A DNA stretch of 45,911 nt from Candidatus Melainabacteria bacterium GWF2_37_15 (GTDB lineage: Bacteria; Cyanobacteriota; Vampirovibrionia; Gastranaerophilales; UBA9971): contig MFRL01000057.1 in assembly GCA_001784565.1 (NCBI GenBank), forward strand, positions 10,000-55,910, in the 5' to 3' direction. The position numbers and the translations under genes were made by a program. Numbering within the stretch: position 1 is the stretch's first letter; every line of letters starts with the position of its first letter. The notes under the pieces were generated by a model. The model made no database searches and had not been told where the DNA came from. It worked only from the letters and a program-made list of their open reading frames with translations. Below, one piece after another: positions 1 through 6,753 of this stretch.

Positions 1-6
1 ATAAAA

Positions 7-570
7 TTATAACTTCTGTTCGCAAACAAGTTCCAATGTTTTTTGTATACGCATTAATGGCTCGTCAACATCCATAAAGTTGCCTGCTTTGATTATTTTT
101 TCAATAATGGCCTCGAAATCAGGCCCCTCGCACTTAAAATCCTCCTTGAACAACAGCCTTACCGGATTCTGAGCATGTGAGGTTTGGAGAAGAAGTTCAT
201 TGCTCTTTAATTTCTGGTGGTCTCCTGGGCCGGATAAGGGAGCCATTTTGGTGGAAGACAACCTGACTATCGGGATTTCTTTGCCTTTGTACTCAAGTAA
301 GTCTTCATCCTGGACAAATAATACCGAAATATCCTTTGACAGTGCCTTAACTAGGCTGTCAGTAATTACATCAATTTTTAAATATTTTTCCAGCCCTTCT
401 CCATAAAGCACCTGTTGGATTTTAGTCGGCACAATAGGATCAGTGTATCGGAATTCCAAGGGAAATCCCTTGTAATCAGTTATTAAAATTGCTCCAAGAT
501 AACCTTTAGAGGCTGATGAATAGGCCAATCCATAGGCTAACCTTGCATTTTCTCTTATATTTTCGCTCAT
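7..570 (-). CDS. Conserved protein of unknown function coupled to fliA
   Basis: A 187-residue soluble protein with no signal peptide or membrane segment. The N-terminal third carries G-A-x-L-x-T-D-x-x-G-x-P-L-E-F-R (about residues 26-41) followed by a P-T-K-x-Q segment. From memory this layout recurs in uncharacterised bacterial proteins, but I cannot name a family. The ATG overlaps the fliA TGA in an ATGA arrangement, so translation is probably coupled and the protein is likely made whenever FliA is. That suggests, without proving, a role in motility gene control or flagellar assembly. The stop codon lies at the left edge and the gene is complete. Confidence 0.75.
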   Translation of the reverse strand: MSENIRENARLAYGLAYSSASKGYLGAILITDYKGFPLEFRYTDPIVPTKIQQVLYGEGLEKYLKIDVITDSLVKALSKDISVLFVQDEDLLEYKGKEIPIVRLSSTKMAPLSGPGDHQKLKSNELLLQTSHAQNPVRLLFKEDFKCEGPDFEAIIEKIIKAGNFMDVDEPLMRIQKTLELVCEQKL

Positions 571-1406
571 TTAAAAGTACTCTTTGATCGTACGTCTTTT
601 GAACTTAAAAGTTTCCTTAATTTCATAATAGCCTGCGCATGGAGCTGGCAAACCCGTGATTCGGATATAGTTAAGGTAGTGCCGATTTCTTTCAGGGTCA
701 TATTCTCGTGATAGTAAAGCGCAAGAATCATTCTTTCTCTTTCAGGCAGATTCGATAACGCTCTGGAGAGTTCATTTTTAACATCCCGGTTTTCTAATTG
801 TGCAAGAGGATCATCAACTTTTTTATCCTGAATCGTGTCTATCAGCTCGATTCCGTCCGGGGATGAATCCCTTCTGTCATAAATTGAAACCATGGTGTTA
901 CTTTCCATTTCAAGCATGGAAGCCTCCACTTTTTCTTTTGATATTTCAAGATGTTTTGCAATCAGTTCTGTATTTGGCGCTTTGCCGAATTTGTTTTGGT
1001 ATTCAGAAATAAATGCCTGGATTTGTTTATATCTTTTTTGTGCTCCCCTGGGAACCCAGTCAAGGCTTCTTATCCTGTCTATAATAGCGCCGCGTATCCT
1101 TAAAAGGGCATATGTTTCAAATCTCACTCCCTTGCTTGGAATAAATTTTTCCACTGCGTCAATAAGTCCTTCCACTCCATAACTTGAGATGTCTTCAGTA
1201 GAAATAGTTGCTGGCAGGCTGATTCTTAACCTTCCGGCAACATATTTTACAAGGTATATGTATTGAATTATTAATTTATCCCGTACTTCTTTATCACTAC
1301 GATCATTTTCGTACTTATTCCAAAATGTACTAACATCAGCGTCAGACAGCTTTTTTTGCTTGCTCTGATTAAAAAGATTAAAATTTACATTTGATGATGT
1401 GCTCAT
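567..1406 (-). CDS. fliA: RNA polymerase sigma factor FliA (sigma-28 family)
   Basis: Sigma factor of the FliA/WhiG group, which directs RNA polymerase to late flagellar and chemotaxis promoters. Region 2 is very typical: E-D-I-S-S-Y-G-V-E-G-L-I-D-A at about residues 71-84, then F-E-T-Y-A, R-I-R-G-A-I-I-D and S-L-D-W-V-P-R at 96-120. Region 4 near the C-terminus holds L-P-E-R-E-R and an S-R-V-C-Q-L-H recognition helix. The frame stays open upstream to 1505, but the extra 33 residues do not resemble the family. I therefore start at the ATG at 1406 (279 aa); the preceding ATG at 1409 is equally possible. The stop overlaps the start of the downstream unknown gene by 4 bases. Flagellar structural genes at 41-45 kb are plausible targets. 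Confidence 0.9.
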   Translation of the reverse strand: MSTSSNVNFNLFNQSKQKKLSDADVSTFWNKYENDRSDKEVRDKLIIQYIYLVKYVAGRLRISLPATISTEDISSYGVEGLIDAVEKFIPSKGVRFETYALLRIRGAIIDRIRSLDWVPRGAQKRYKQIQAFISEYQNKFGKAPNTELIAKHLEISKEKVEASMLEMESNTMVSIYDRRDSSPDGIELIDTIQDKKVDDPLAQLENRDVKNELSRALSNLPERERMILALYYHENMTLKEIGTTLTISESRVCQLHAQAIMKLRKLLSSKDVRSKSTFK

Positions 1407-1537
1407 CATTATAGACCAATACCTGATTAATTCCCTAATATTGATTTTAATGACACCAGCGTATAAATCATCATTCAAATACCGTATTTGGATTTTAGGG
1501 AGCACTCAAATTTTGATTCATATTTGTATTATTTTTT

Positions 1538-1603
1538 GTGGGCTGGTGACCCGAAGGGTCACCAGCCCACTTCTTGGGGCCGAGCTTCGCTCGGCCCCAA
1601 GAA
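1538..1603. repeat. Two adjacent GC-rich perfect hairpins
   Basis: Two back-to-back inverted repeats in AT-rich intergenic DNA. The first pairs 1538-1552 with 1556-1570 (15 bp, loop GAA). The second pairs 1571-1585 with 1589-1603 (15 bp, loop TTC). Neither is followed by a clean T-run on the fliA side, so simple terminators are a poor fit; REP-like extragenic palindromes are more likely. The stretch 1506-1816 holds these hairpins and the terminator at 1761 and shows no convincing gene. Confidence 0.8.
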
Positions 1604-1760
1604 AACAGTTACTTTTTAACCATTACCAGATTTTAATAAGCAGAAATTTGAATTTTTGTAACAAAAATTCTAAATTATTAAAATATAATTAATATTTAGT
1701 TTTTATATATATAGGTAACGAAAAGGTCTAAACAAAATTGAAGCCGGGGATTTCTAATAA

Positions 1761-1785
1761 AAAGCCAGCCTAACAGGCTGGCTTT
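1761..1785 (-). terminator. Rho-independent terminator of the 51-aa gene
   Basis: AAAGCCAGCC (1761-1770), loop of five, then GGCTGGCTTT (1776-1785). Read on the minus strand the stem is followed by TTATT and lies 31 bases past the stop codon of the small gene at 1817. The A/T flanks make it usable in both directions. Confidence 0.75.
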
Positions 1786-1816
1786 AAGTTTCATAGGTTT
1801 TTTATTCCATAGGTTT

Positions 1817-1972
1817 TTATTCTTGTTCTAATTCGTATTTTTCTTCAAGTACTCTAATTCTTTGATTTAAATTTTGAGAGTCGATGATCATTAATTTCAG
1901 TTCATTTCCTAAATCTTCCACAGATTGCTTAAGGTCAAAAACAATAGAATTAATCCGGTCAACATTAACCAT
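1817..1972 (-). CDS. Small coiled-coil protein, 51 aa
   Basis: A 51-residue open frame starting M-V-N-V-D-R-I-N-S-I and ending E-Y-E-type acidic residues before TAA at 1817. It is too short for usual ORF cut-offs, but three signals support it: a strong ribosome binding site (AGAGGTG, 5 bases before ATG), a sigma-70-like promoter at 2010-2038, and a terminator just past the stop. The sequence is heptad-like (L-x-x-S-V-x-x-L-x-x-E-L, later I-R-V-L-E-E-K-Y) and lacks Gly and Pro in the helix, so a short coiled coil is likely. It resembles the SlyX/accessory coiled-coil type only in style. Function unknown. Confidence 0.7.
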   Translation of the reverse strand: MVNVDRINSIVFDLKQSVEDLGNELKLMIIDSQNLNQRIRVLEEKYELEQE

Positions 1973-2009
1973 TTTTCACCTCTGATTATTAAGTGCAAAT
2001 TATATACTT

Positions 2010-2038
2010 ATTATATGCCTATTTAATTGTACAATCAA
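2010..2038 (-). promoter_or_regulatory. Sigma-70-like promoter of the 51-aa gene
   Basis: On the minus strand: TTGATT (2038-2033), a 17-base spacer, TATAAT (2015-2010). It sits 38 bases upstream of the ATG at 1972. The perfect -10 and ideal spacing make this the clearest promoter in the window. Confidence 0.65.
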
Positions 2039-2082
2039 CACTTATTTTGGAAAATAAGAAGTTTTATTAATAATTGTTAACA

Positions 2083-3078
2083 TTACACTTTTTCGGCAAT
2101 AGCTTTTCCCATTTCAAGAGTTGAAGCGCTGCCTCCGAGGTCGTAGGTCACTGTTTTCCCTTCCCCAATAACATCCGCAACTGCCTTATAGAGTCGCTCT
2201 GACGCTTCTGTCTCTCCTATATACTTCAGCATCATTACAGCAGAAAGAATTAATGCGGTGGGGTTTGTTTTGTAAAGTCCTTTATATTTTGGCGCGCTGC
2301 CATGAACAGGTTCAAATAAAGCTATTCCGTCCCCAATATTTCCCCCTGGCGCAATACCCAGCCCGCCTATAAGTCCTGCGGCCAGGTCGGAAATTATGTC
2401 ACCGTACATATTTGGTAGTACGAGAACATCGTATAATTCGGGTTTTTGTACAAGTTGCATGCACATATTATCGATTAGCCGCTCTTCATAATCTATTTGA
2501 GGATAATTCTGAGCTATTTTCTGGCAGGCTTCAAGGAAAAGCCCATCGGAAAACTTGCAGATATTGGCTTTTGTAACAGCAGTTACTTTTTTTCTGTTTT
2601 CTTTAACCGCATACTCAAATGCGTATTTGGCGATTCTTTCAGATGCGCCTCTGGTGATCCTTTTGATGGATTCGGCTGTGTCTTTGTCAATCTGGCGTTC
2701 AATTCCTGCATAGAGGTCTTCTGTATTTTCTCTTACTATGACTATATCTATATTATCGAACCTGGACTTAACGCCTTTGATGGATTTGGCTGGTCTTAAA
2801 CATGTGTAAAGGTCAAGTTCTCTTCTTAGTGCTACGTTTACGCTCCTGAATCCTGTGCCGATTGGTGTAGTTAATGGGCCTTTTATTGCCACTTTATTTT
2901 TTCTTATTGATTCTAGTACATGTTCAGGCAGGGGTGTGCCGTATTTGTCTATAACATCTGCGCCTGCTTCTACTCGTTCCCAATTTATTTTAACGCCTGT
3001 GGCTTCTACTGCCGTAAGCATCGCTTCTGTAATCTCAGGACCTATGCCATCACCGGGTATTAGGGTTATGTTGTGCAT
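2083..3078 (-). CDS. Isocitrate dehydrogenase (NAD-type, IDH/IPMDH family)
   Basis: Beta-decarboxylating dehydrogenase, expected to oxidise isocitrate to 2-oxoglutarate. The N-terminus has I-P-G-D-G-I-G-P-E (7-15). Substrate arginines lie around F-R-S-V-N-V-A-L-R-R (77-86) and L-R-P (94-96). R-E-N-T-E-D-L-Y-A-G-I-E (116-127) is the isocitrate-type pattern, whereas leucine-pathway LeuB usually has R-E-L-T-G-G. The metal site N-M-Y-G-D-I-x-S-D is present. I chose the ATG at 3078 because GAGGAG lies 7 bases before it; the frame is open to 3126. Length is 331 aa, normal for the short NAD type. It is the last gene of the minus-strand block with 3494-6614, but a plus-strand gene sits in between, so it may have its own promoter. 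Homoisocitrate is the main alternative substrate. Confidence 0.85.
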   Translation of the reverse strand: MHNITLIPGDGIGPEITEAMLTAVEATGVKINWERVEAGADVIDKYGTPLPEHVLESIRKNKVAIKGPLTTPIGTGFRSVNVALRRELDLYTCLRPAKSIKGVKSRFDNIDIVIVRENTEDLYAGIERQIDKDTAESIKRITRGASERIAKYAFEYAVKENRKKVTAVTKANICKFSDGLFLEACQKIAQNYPQIDYEERLIDNMCMQLVQKPELYDVLVLPNMYGDIISDLAAGLIGGLGIAPGGNIGDGIALFEPVHGSAPKYKGLYKTNPTALILSAVMMLKYIGETEASERLYKAVADVIGEGKTVTYDLGGSASTLEMGKAIAEKV

Positions 3079-3122
3079 TATATTCTCCTCTTTACATAAC
3101 TTAAAATTTTCAGTTAATTTTA

Positions 3123-3147
3123 GCAATTTTCCTTTTTAGCTTACTTA
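3123..3147 (+). promoter_or_regulatory. Shared T-tract/ACTTA upstream element, copy E
   Basis: GCAATTTTCC then TTTTTAGCTTACTTA, 39 bases before the ATG at 3186. Its AGCTTACTTA core is identical to the copy at 10216-10239. An AT-rich -10-like AAATAT follows. Probably part of the promoter of the 103-aa gene. Confidence 0.45.
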
Positions 3148-3185
3148 AAAAATATGTGGGTTACAAATATATGGAGAAAAAGTGT

Positions 3186-3497
3186 ATGTTAAGTTCAATA
3201 TCTTCTAAAAATGTATGTTTTGGAAGAATGACATTGGAAAGGGAAAAACGTCCTAGGATTGTAGATGGTTTAAGCTTCAAAACAGTTACAGGAGATCAAA
3301 AAGTACAAGAAGGTGATGTACTGACTAAAAATACTGGCTGCTTCGGTGTAACTAACTATTTAGTTAGTAATGTGAAAGATGGAGAGGTAAAAGCTATTGA
3401 TTTACAACATCCAGGCCTTAGAGAAATAACTCTGGAACAAGATTCTTATACCAATAACCCATATAAGAAAATCGGGCATTTAAGCTATCAAGACTAA
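3186..3497 (+). CDS. Small protein with N-terminal V-C-F-G motif
   Basis: A 103-aa protein of unknown function. It starts M-L-S-S-I-S-S-K-N-V-C-F-G-R, matching the N-V-A-F-G-K pattern of the proteins at 31444 and 38521. The rest is hydrophilic with no membrane segment or known motif. I chose the ATG at 3186, supported by GGAG 9 bases upstream; the frame also contains GTG at 3156. It lies on the opposite strand between the leuD-type and idh genes and its last bases overlap the leuD-type stop (3494-3497), so the two genes converge. The shared upstream element at 3123 suggests co-regulation with other small F-G proteins. Confidence 0.7.
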   Translation: MLSSISSKNVCFGRMTLEREKRPRIVDGLSFKTVTGDQKVQEGDVLTKNTGCFGVTNYLVSNVKDGEVKAIDLQHPGLREITLEQDSYTNNPYKKIGHLSYQD

Positions 3498-3994
3498 ACC
3501 AGCTGAAAATCACCGTATTTTTCAATATGTTTGGCTAATCCGCCATCATTGAGGATTTTTATCATAACATCAGGCAATGGAGTCGCTTTAATCTTTGTTG
3601 CCTGTGTTTTATTTTTTATAATTCCTGCTGCAAGGTCGAGTTCAAGTTCATCGCCCTGATTAATCATGTCAGTATTGCACTCTACAAGCAAAAGCCCGAT
3701 ATTAATCGCATTTCTAAAGAATATTCTTGCAAAGGATTTTGCTAAAACCGCATTAACTCCTGCAATTTTTAATACCTGCGGGGCGTGCTCTCTAGAAGAA
3801 CCCAGCCCAAAGTTATTCCCTGCAACTACAAAGTCGCCGACGCTCATTTTTTGCGCGAATTCCGGGTCTGCATCTTCAAGTACGTGTTTTGCCAGCTCAG
3901 GAAGGTTTGTCCGCAAGTGGAATAGTCTTCCGGGAGCTATGTGGTCTGTACTTATATCATCGCCGAATTTCCATGCTTTTCCTTGTTTAATCAT
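3494..3994 (-). CDS. LeuD-type dehydratase small subunit (aconitase/homoaconitase-like)
   Basis: Small (swivelling) subunit of a two-subunit hydro-lyase of the aconitase superfamily, 166 aa. F-G-D-D-I-S-T-D-H-I-A-P-G-R (10-23) and the G-S-S-R-E-H-A-P active-site segment are clear. The substrate loop reads H-L-R-T (26-29). In studied methanogen enzymes Y-L-R-T with Arg marks homoaconitase, which binds an extra carboxylate, while isopropylmalate isomerases have Y-L-V-Y/M. By that rule the pair should act on citrate/aconitate or homocitrate rather than isopropylmalate. The start overlaps the large-subunit stop by 4 bases, giving coupled synthesis of the two subunits. Confidence 0.85.
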   Translation of the reverse strand: MIKQGKAWKFGDDISTDHIAPGRLFHLRTNLPELAKHVLEDADPEFAQKMSVGDFVVAGNNFGLGSSREHAPQVLKIAGVNAVLAKSFARIFFRNAINIGLLLVECNTDMINQGDELELDLAAGIIKNKTQATKIKATPLPDVMIKILNDGGLAKHIEKYGDFQLV

Positions 3995-5250
3995 TTTACT
4001 AATACCTCCCTTGGATCAGAAATTTTTCCCCTTAGCGCGCTAAATGCCGCAGTCGCTGGCGAGCTTAAATAGATATACCCTTTAGGGTTCCCCATCCTAC
4101 CCTGGAAGTTCCTGTTCTGGGTGGCAAGACACACTTCATCGTCACCCAGAATCCCTGCATGAACACCAACGCATGGCCCGCATCCCGGTGTGTTTATTGC
4201 ACCGCCTGCTTCTGCAAAGATTTCCAGCAAGCCTTCTCTTGAAGCCTGGATAAATATTTCTCTTGAGGCGGGTACTACCAGCAGCCTCACATCTTTATGC
4301 ACTTTTTTGCCTTTTAAAATGTTTGCTGCTATGCGTAAATCCTCAATTCTTCCGTTTGTGCAGCTACCGATAAACACCTGGTCAACCTTCACATCATTTA
4401 ATTCCCTGGCCAGCTTTGTATTATCAACTGTATGCGGGCAGGAAACCGTGGGTTCGAGCTTTGATGCATCTATGTTTATCACCCTTTCATATACAGCGTC
4501 CGGGTCAGAGTCGATCGGCCGGAATTTGTCGCCACGGCCTCTGGAAATGAGGTATTGACGGGTAATTTCATCTGATGCGATGAGGCCTGCTTTGCCTCCG
4601 GCCTCAACTGCCATGTTGGACAGGCAGAACCTGTCGGTCATAGGCATTTTTCTTATGGTTTCACCGGTGAATTCAAGGGCTTTATATGTTGCGCCGTCAG
4701 CGCCTATTAAGCCGATTAAGTGCAGAATTAAGTCTTTTGCATAAACACCCTGCTGAAAGCTGCCGTGTACGTCAATTTTAAAAGTTTCCGGCACTTTGAG
4801 CCAGGTTTTGCCGAGTGCAATAGCAATACCAACATCAGTTGATCCCATGCCTGTAGCAAATGCTCCCAGTGCTCCTGATGTGCAAGTATGTGAGTCAGCG
4901 CCAACCAATATTTCTCCCGGATTAACAAAGTCTTCCACAAGTCGCTGGTGACATACGCCTTCGCCGACTTCTGACAGGATTGCGCCTGTTTTCTTTGCAA
5001 AATCCCTGAGTATTTTATGAGCGTTAGAAAGCTCTTTTCTTGGGCTTGGTGCGGCGTGATCGATGAATAAAATTGTCCTTGAGGGGTTTTTGGCCTGCTC
5101 AAGATTAATTTTTTGTATTTCTTGAATAGTTAGTGGGCCTGTGCCGTCCTGCACTGCTGTAACGTCTACGTTAGCCACCACAAATTCCCCGGCTGTAACT
5201 TTTTTTCCTGAGTGTTCGCCGATTATTTTTTCCGCTATTGTTTTTCCCAT
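3991..5250 (-). CDS. LeuC-type dehydratase large subunit, 4Fe-4S
   Basis: Large subunit of a 3-isopropylmalate dehydratase/homoaconitase-family enzyme, 419 aa, the compact archaeal-type length. It carries the three cysteines expected to hold the 4Fe-4S cluster: C297 in G-S-C-T-N-G-R and C357/C360 in G-C-G-P-C. D-S-H-T-C-T-S-G-A (119-127) and the N-terminal G-K-T-I-A-E-K-I are also typical. It is followed by its small subunit with a 4-base overlap and preceded by the synthase gene with an 11-base gap, so the three form one transcription unit. Automatic annotation would say LeuC; the partner's substrate loop argues for a tricarboxylic substrate. Confidence 0.88.
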   Translation of the reverse strand: MGKTIAEKIIGEHSGKKVTAGEFVVANVDVTAVQDGTGPLTIQEIQKINLEQAKNPSRTILFIDHAAPSPRKELSNAHKILRDFAKKTGAILSEVGEGVCHQRLVEDFVNPGEILVGADSHTCTSGALGAFATGMGSTDVGIAIALGKTWLKVPETFKIDVHGSFQQGVYAKDLILHLIGLIGADGATYKALEFTGETIRKMPMTDRFCLSNMAVEAGGKAGLIASDEITRQYLISRGRGDKFRPIDSDPDAVYERVINIDASKLEPTVSCPHTVDNTKLARELNDVKVDQVFIGSCTNGRIEDLRIAANILKGKKVHKDVRLLVVPASREIFIQASREGLLEIFAEAGGAINTPGCGPCVGVHAGILGDDEVCLATQNRNFQGRMGNPKGYIYLSSPATAAFSALRGKISDPREVLVK

Positions 5251-5261
5251 TAATAAACCTC

Positions 5262-6614
5262 TTAATTACACTGTATTCCCTGATTTTCAGTTACTTCGCA
5301 AAGAGTTTGTTCTTCCTGTACCTTTTGGGATTGGGATTTCTCAACTCTTTGTTTAAGAGCCCCACTCGGCACATAGTAAGGAGTTACAGTCATTAATTTT
5401 GCTGCAATGTCAGGGTAATTGTGGATAAATTTCAGCTCGTTGTCCAGAAGCGGCTTTTGTGTATGTACGTTAGCATACCTTGCCAGCTCAAGTATATTTC
5501 TTGCTTCGTCTTCATCCTTAAATTCTATTTCAAGTTTTTCATAAACGTTTCTGAAACCTTTAATTCCGCCGTATTCTCCAACGGTAATTAGTCTTCCGGT
5601 TTCAACCACTTCGGGTTCGCCTCTTCCTAGCTCTTCGAAGTCATATAATTCATAGTTTCTTCTGTCTTTTAAAGCGCCATCAGCGTGGATTCCTGATTCA
5701 TGCGCGAATGCGTTATCGCCAACAGCTGGCTGGTTAATAGGAAGCGGTACTCCAAATGCGTAGGAGGTATATTTTGCAAGGGTCCAGGCTGTACAAAGAT
5801 CAATATTTGGATCAAGTTTATATTTACCGTTAAATCCGCTTGATTTTAATATTGCCAGTATGCAGGATACAAGATCAGCATTTCCTGCTCTTTCGCCCAT
5901 ACCGTTTATTGCGGTGTTAATATAAGCATCAACTCCCGCATCAATAGCTGCTTTCGCGCCCATCACTGAGTTAGCTGCCGCCATTCCAAGGTCATTATGA
6001 TAATGAAGTTCTATTGGCAGTTCTACAGCTTTAGCAAGGTTATGTATTCTGTGATAGGTTGTATGAGGATCATCATAGCCAAGGGTATCGCAGTATCTGA
6101 TCCTGTGCGCACCGTGATCTTTTGCTGCTTTTGCAAATCTGATTAAAAATTCTTCATCTGTCCTGGAAGCGTCTTCAGAATTAACGCCTACTGTTAATGC
6201 GCCGCAAGCCAACGCTGCTTCAACAGCGTCAGTCATACTTTTTATTATGTCGTCTTTTGATTTATTGCCCCTGAATTTACCCTGTATCATCTGGTCGGAA
6301 GTGGAAACTGAAAGGTTTACATGCTGGAGCCTTGGGACATTTTGGAATGATTCATATACATCACTTGCCAGTCCTCTCATCCAGCCGCTCAGCTTAGTTT
6401 TTGTGATAACTCCTCTGTCTACCAGTTGCAGATTGGCATTGAGGTAATTAATTTCGTGACGGGTATTTGGAAAGCCGAATTCTGACTGGGTAATTCCCAT
6501 GTCATTAAGCAGGAGGTTAATCATTGTTTTTTGAAGTTTTGCAAGTCCAAGTCTTGAAGTTTGGACACCATCCCTGTTGGTTACATCTACTATATAAATT
6601 GTATTTTCGCCCAT
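5262..6614 (-). CDS. Homocitrate/Re-citrate synthase-like acyltransferase
   Basis: DRE-TIM metallolyase of the homocitrate synthase/isopropylmalate synthase group: condenses acetyl-CoA with a 2-oxo acid. R14-D15-G-V-Q-T forms the catalytic Arg and metal-binding start, H204-x-H206-N-D-L-G completes the metal site, and H-E-S-G-I-H (305-310) supplies the acetyl-CoA-side histidines. At 450 aa it has no full LeuA leucine-binding regulatory domain; the end after about residue 410 is a low-conservation tail. Neighbouring aconitase-like and isocitrate-type genes suggest oxaloacetate (Re-citrate synthase) or 2-oxoglutarate as acceptor. Re-citrate synthases of anaerobes are known to belong to this family. 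Isopropylmalate or citramalate synthesis is the alternative. First gene of the minus-strand operon. Confidence 0.82.
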   Translation of the reverse strand: MGENTIYIVDVTNRDGVQTSRLGLAKLQKTMINLLLNDMGITQSEFGFPNTRHEINYLNANLQLVDRGVITKTKLSGWMRGLASDVYESFQNVPRLQHVNLSVSTSDQMIQGKFRGNKSKDDIIKSMTDAVEAALACGALTVGVNSEDASRTDEEFLIRFAKAAKDHGAHRIRYCDTLGYDDPHTTYHRIHNLAKAVELPIELHYHNDLGMAAANSVMGAKAAIDAGVDAYINTAINGMGERAGNADLVSCILAILKSSGFNGKYKLDPNIDLCTAWTLAKYTSYAFGVPLPINQPAVGDNAFAHESGIHADGALKDRRNYELYDFEELGRGEPEVVETGRLITVGEYGGIKGFRNVYEKLEIEFKDEDEARNILELARYANVHTQKPLLDNELKFIHNYPDIAAKLMTVTPYYVPSGALKQRVEKSQSQKVQEEQTLCEVTENQGIQCN

Positions 6615-6691
6615 AATGCCTCCTTTAATTCATATCAAAGTATATATATTATCAGAAAAATTGTTAATGTGGAACATTATATCCTTTAATA

Positions 6692-6720
6692 TTGTCCATA
6701 TATATAGGTAAATTTACATA
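6692..6720 (+). promoter_or_regulatory. Possible secA promoter
   Basis: TTGTCC (6692-6697), 17-base spacer, TACATA (6715-6720), 33 bases before the secA ATG. The divergent region 6615-6753 must also hold the promoter of the synthase operon on the other strand. Both elements are imperfect. Confidence 0.35.
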
Positions 6721-6753
6721 AATAAATTTTTGTGTGTGATAAAATTTAACATT

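Noticed and set aside
1407-1505. 33-residue N-terminal extension of FliA
   Set aside because: Does not resemble sigma-28 proteins. The in-frame ATGs at 1409/1406 fit the family better, although their ribosome binding site is weak.
4728-5102. 124-codon minus-strand frame inside the LeuC-type gene
   Set aside because: Same-strand alternate frame of a strongly conserved gene; no initiation signal.
2083-6614. Plain leucine biosynthesis operon
   Set aside because: Not excluded, but the isocitrate-type dehydrogenase motif, the H-L-R-T loop and the absent LeuA regulatory domain argue against it.
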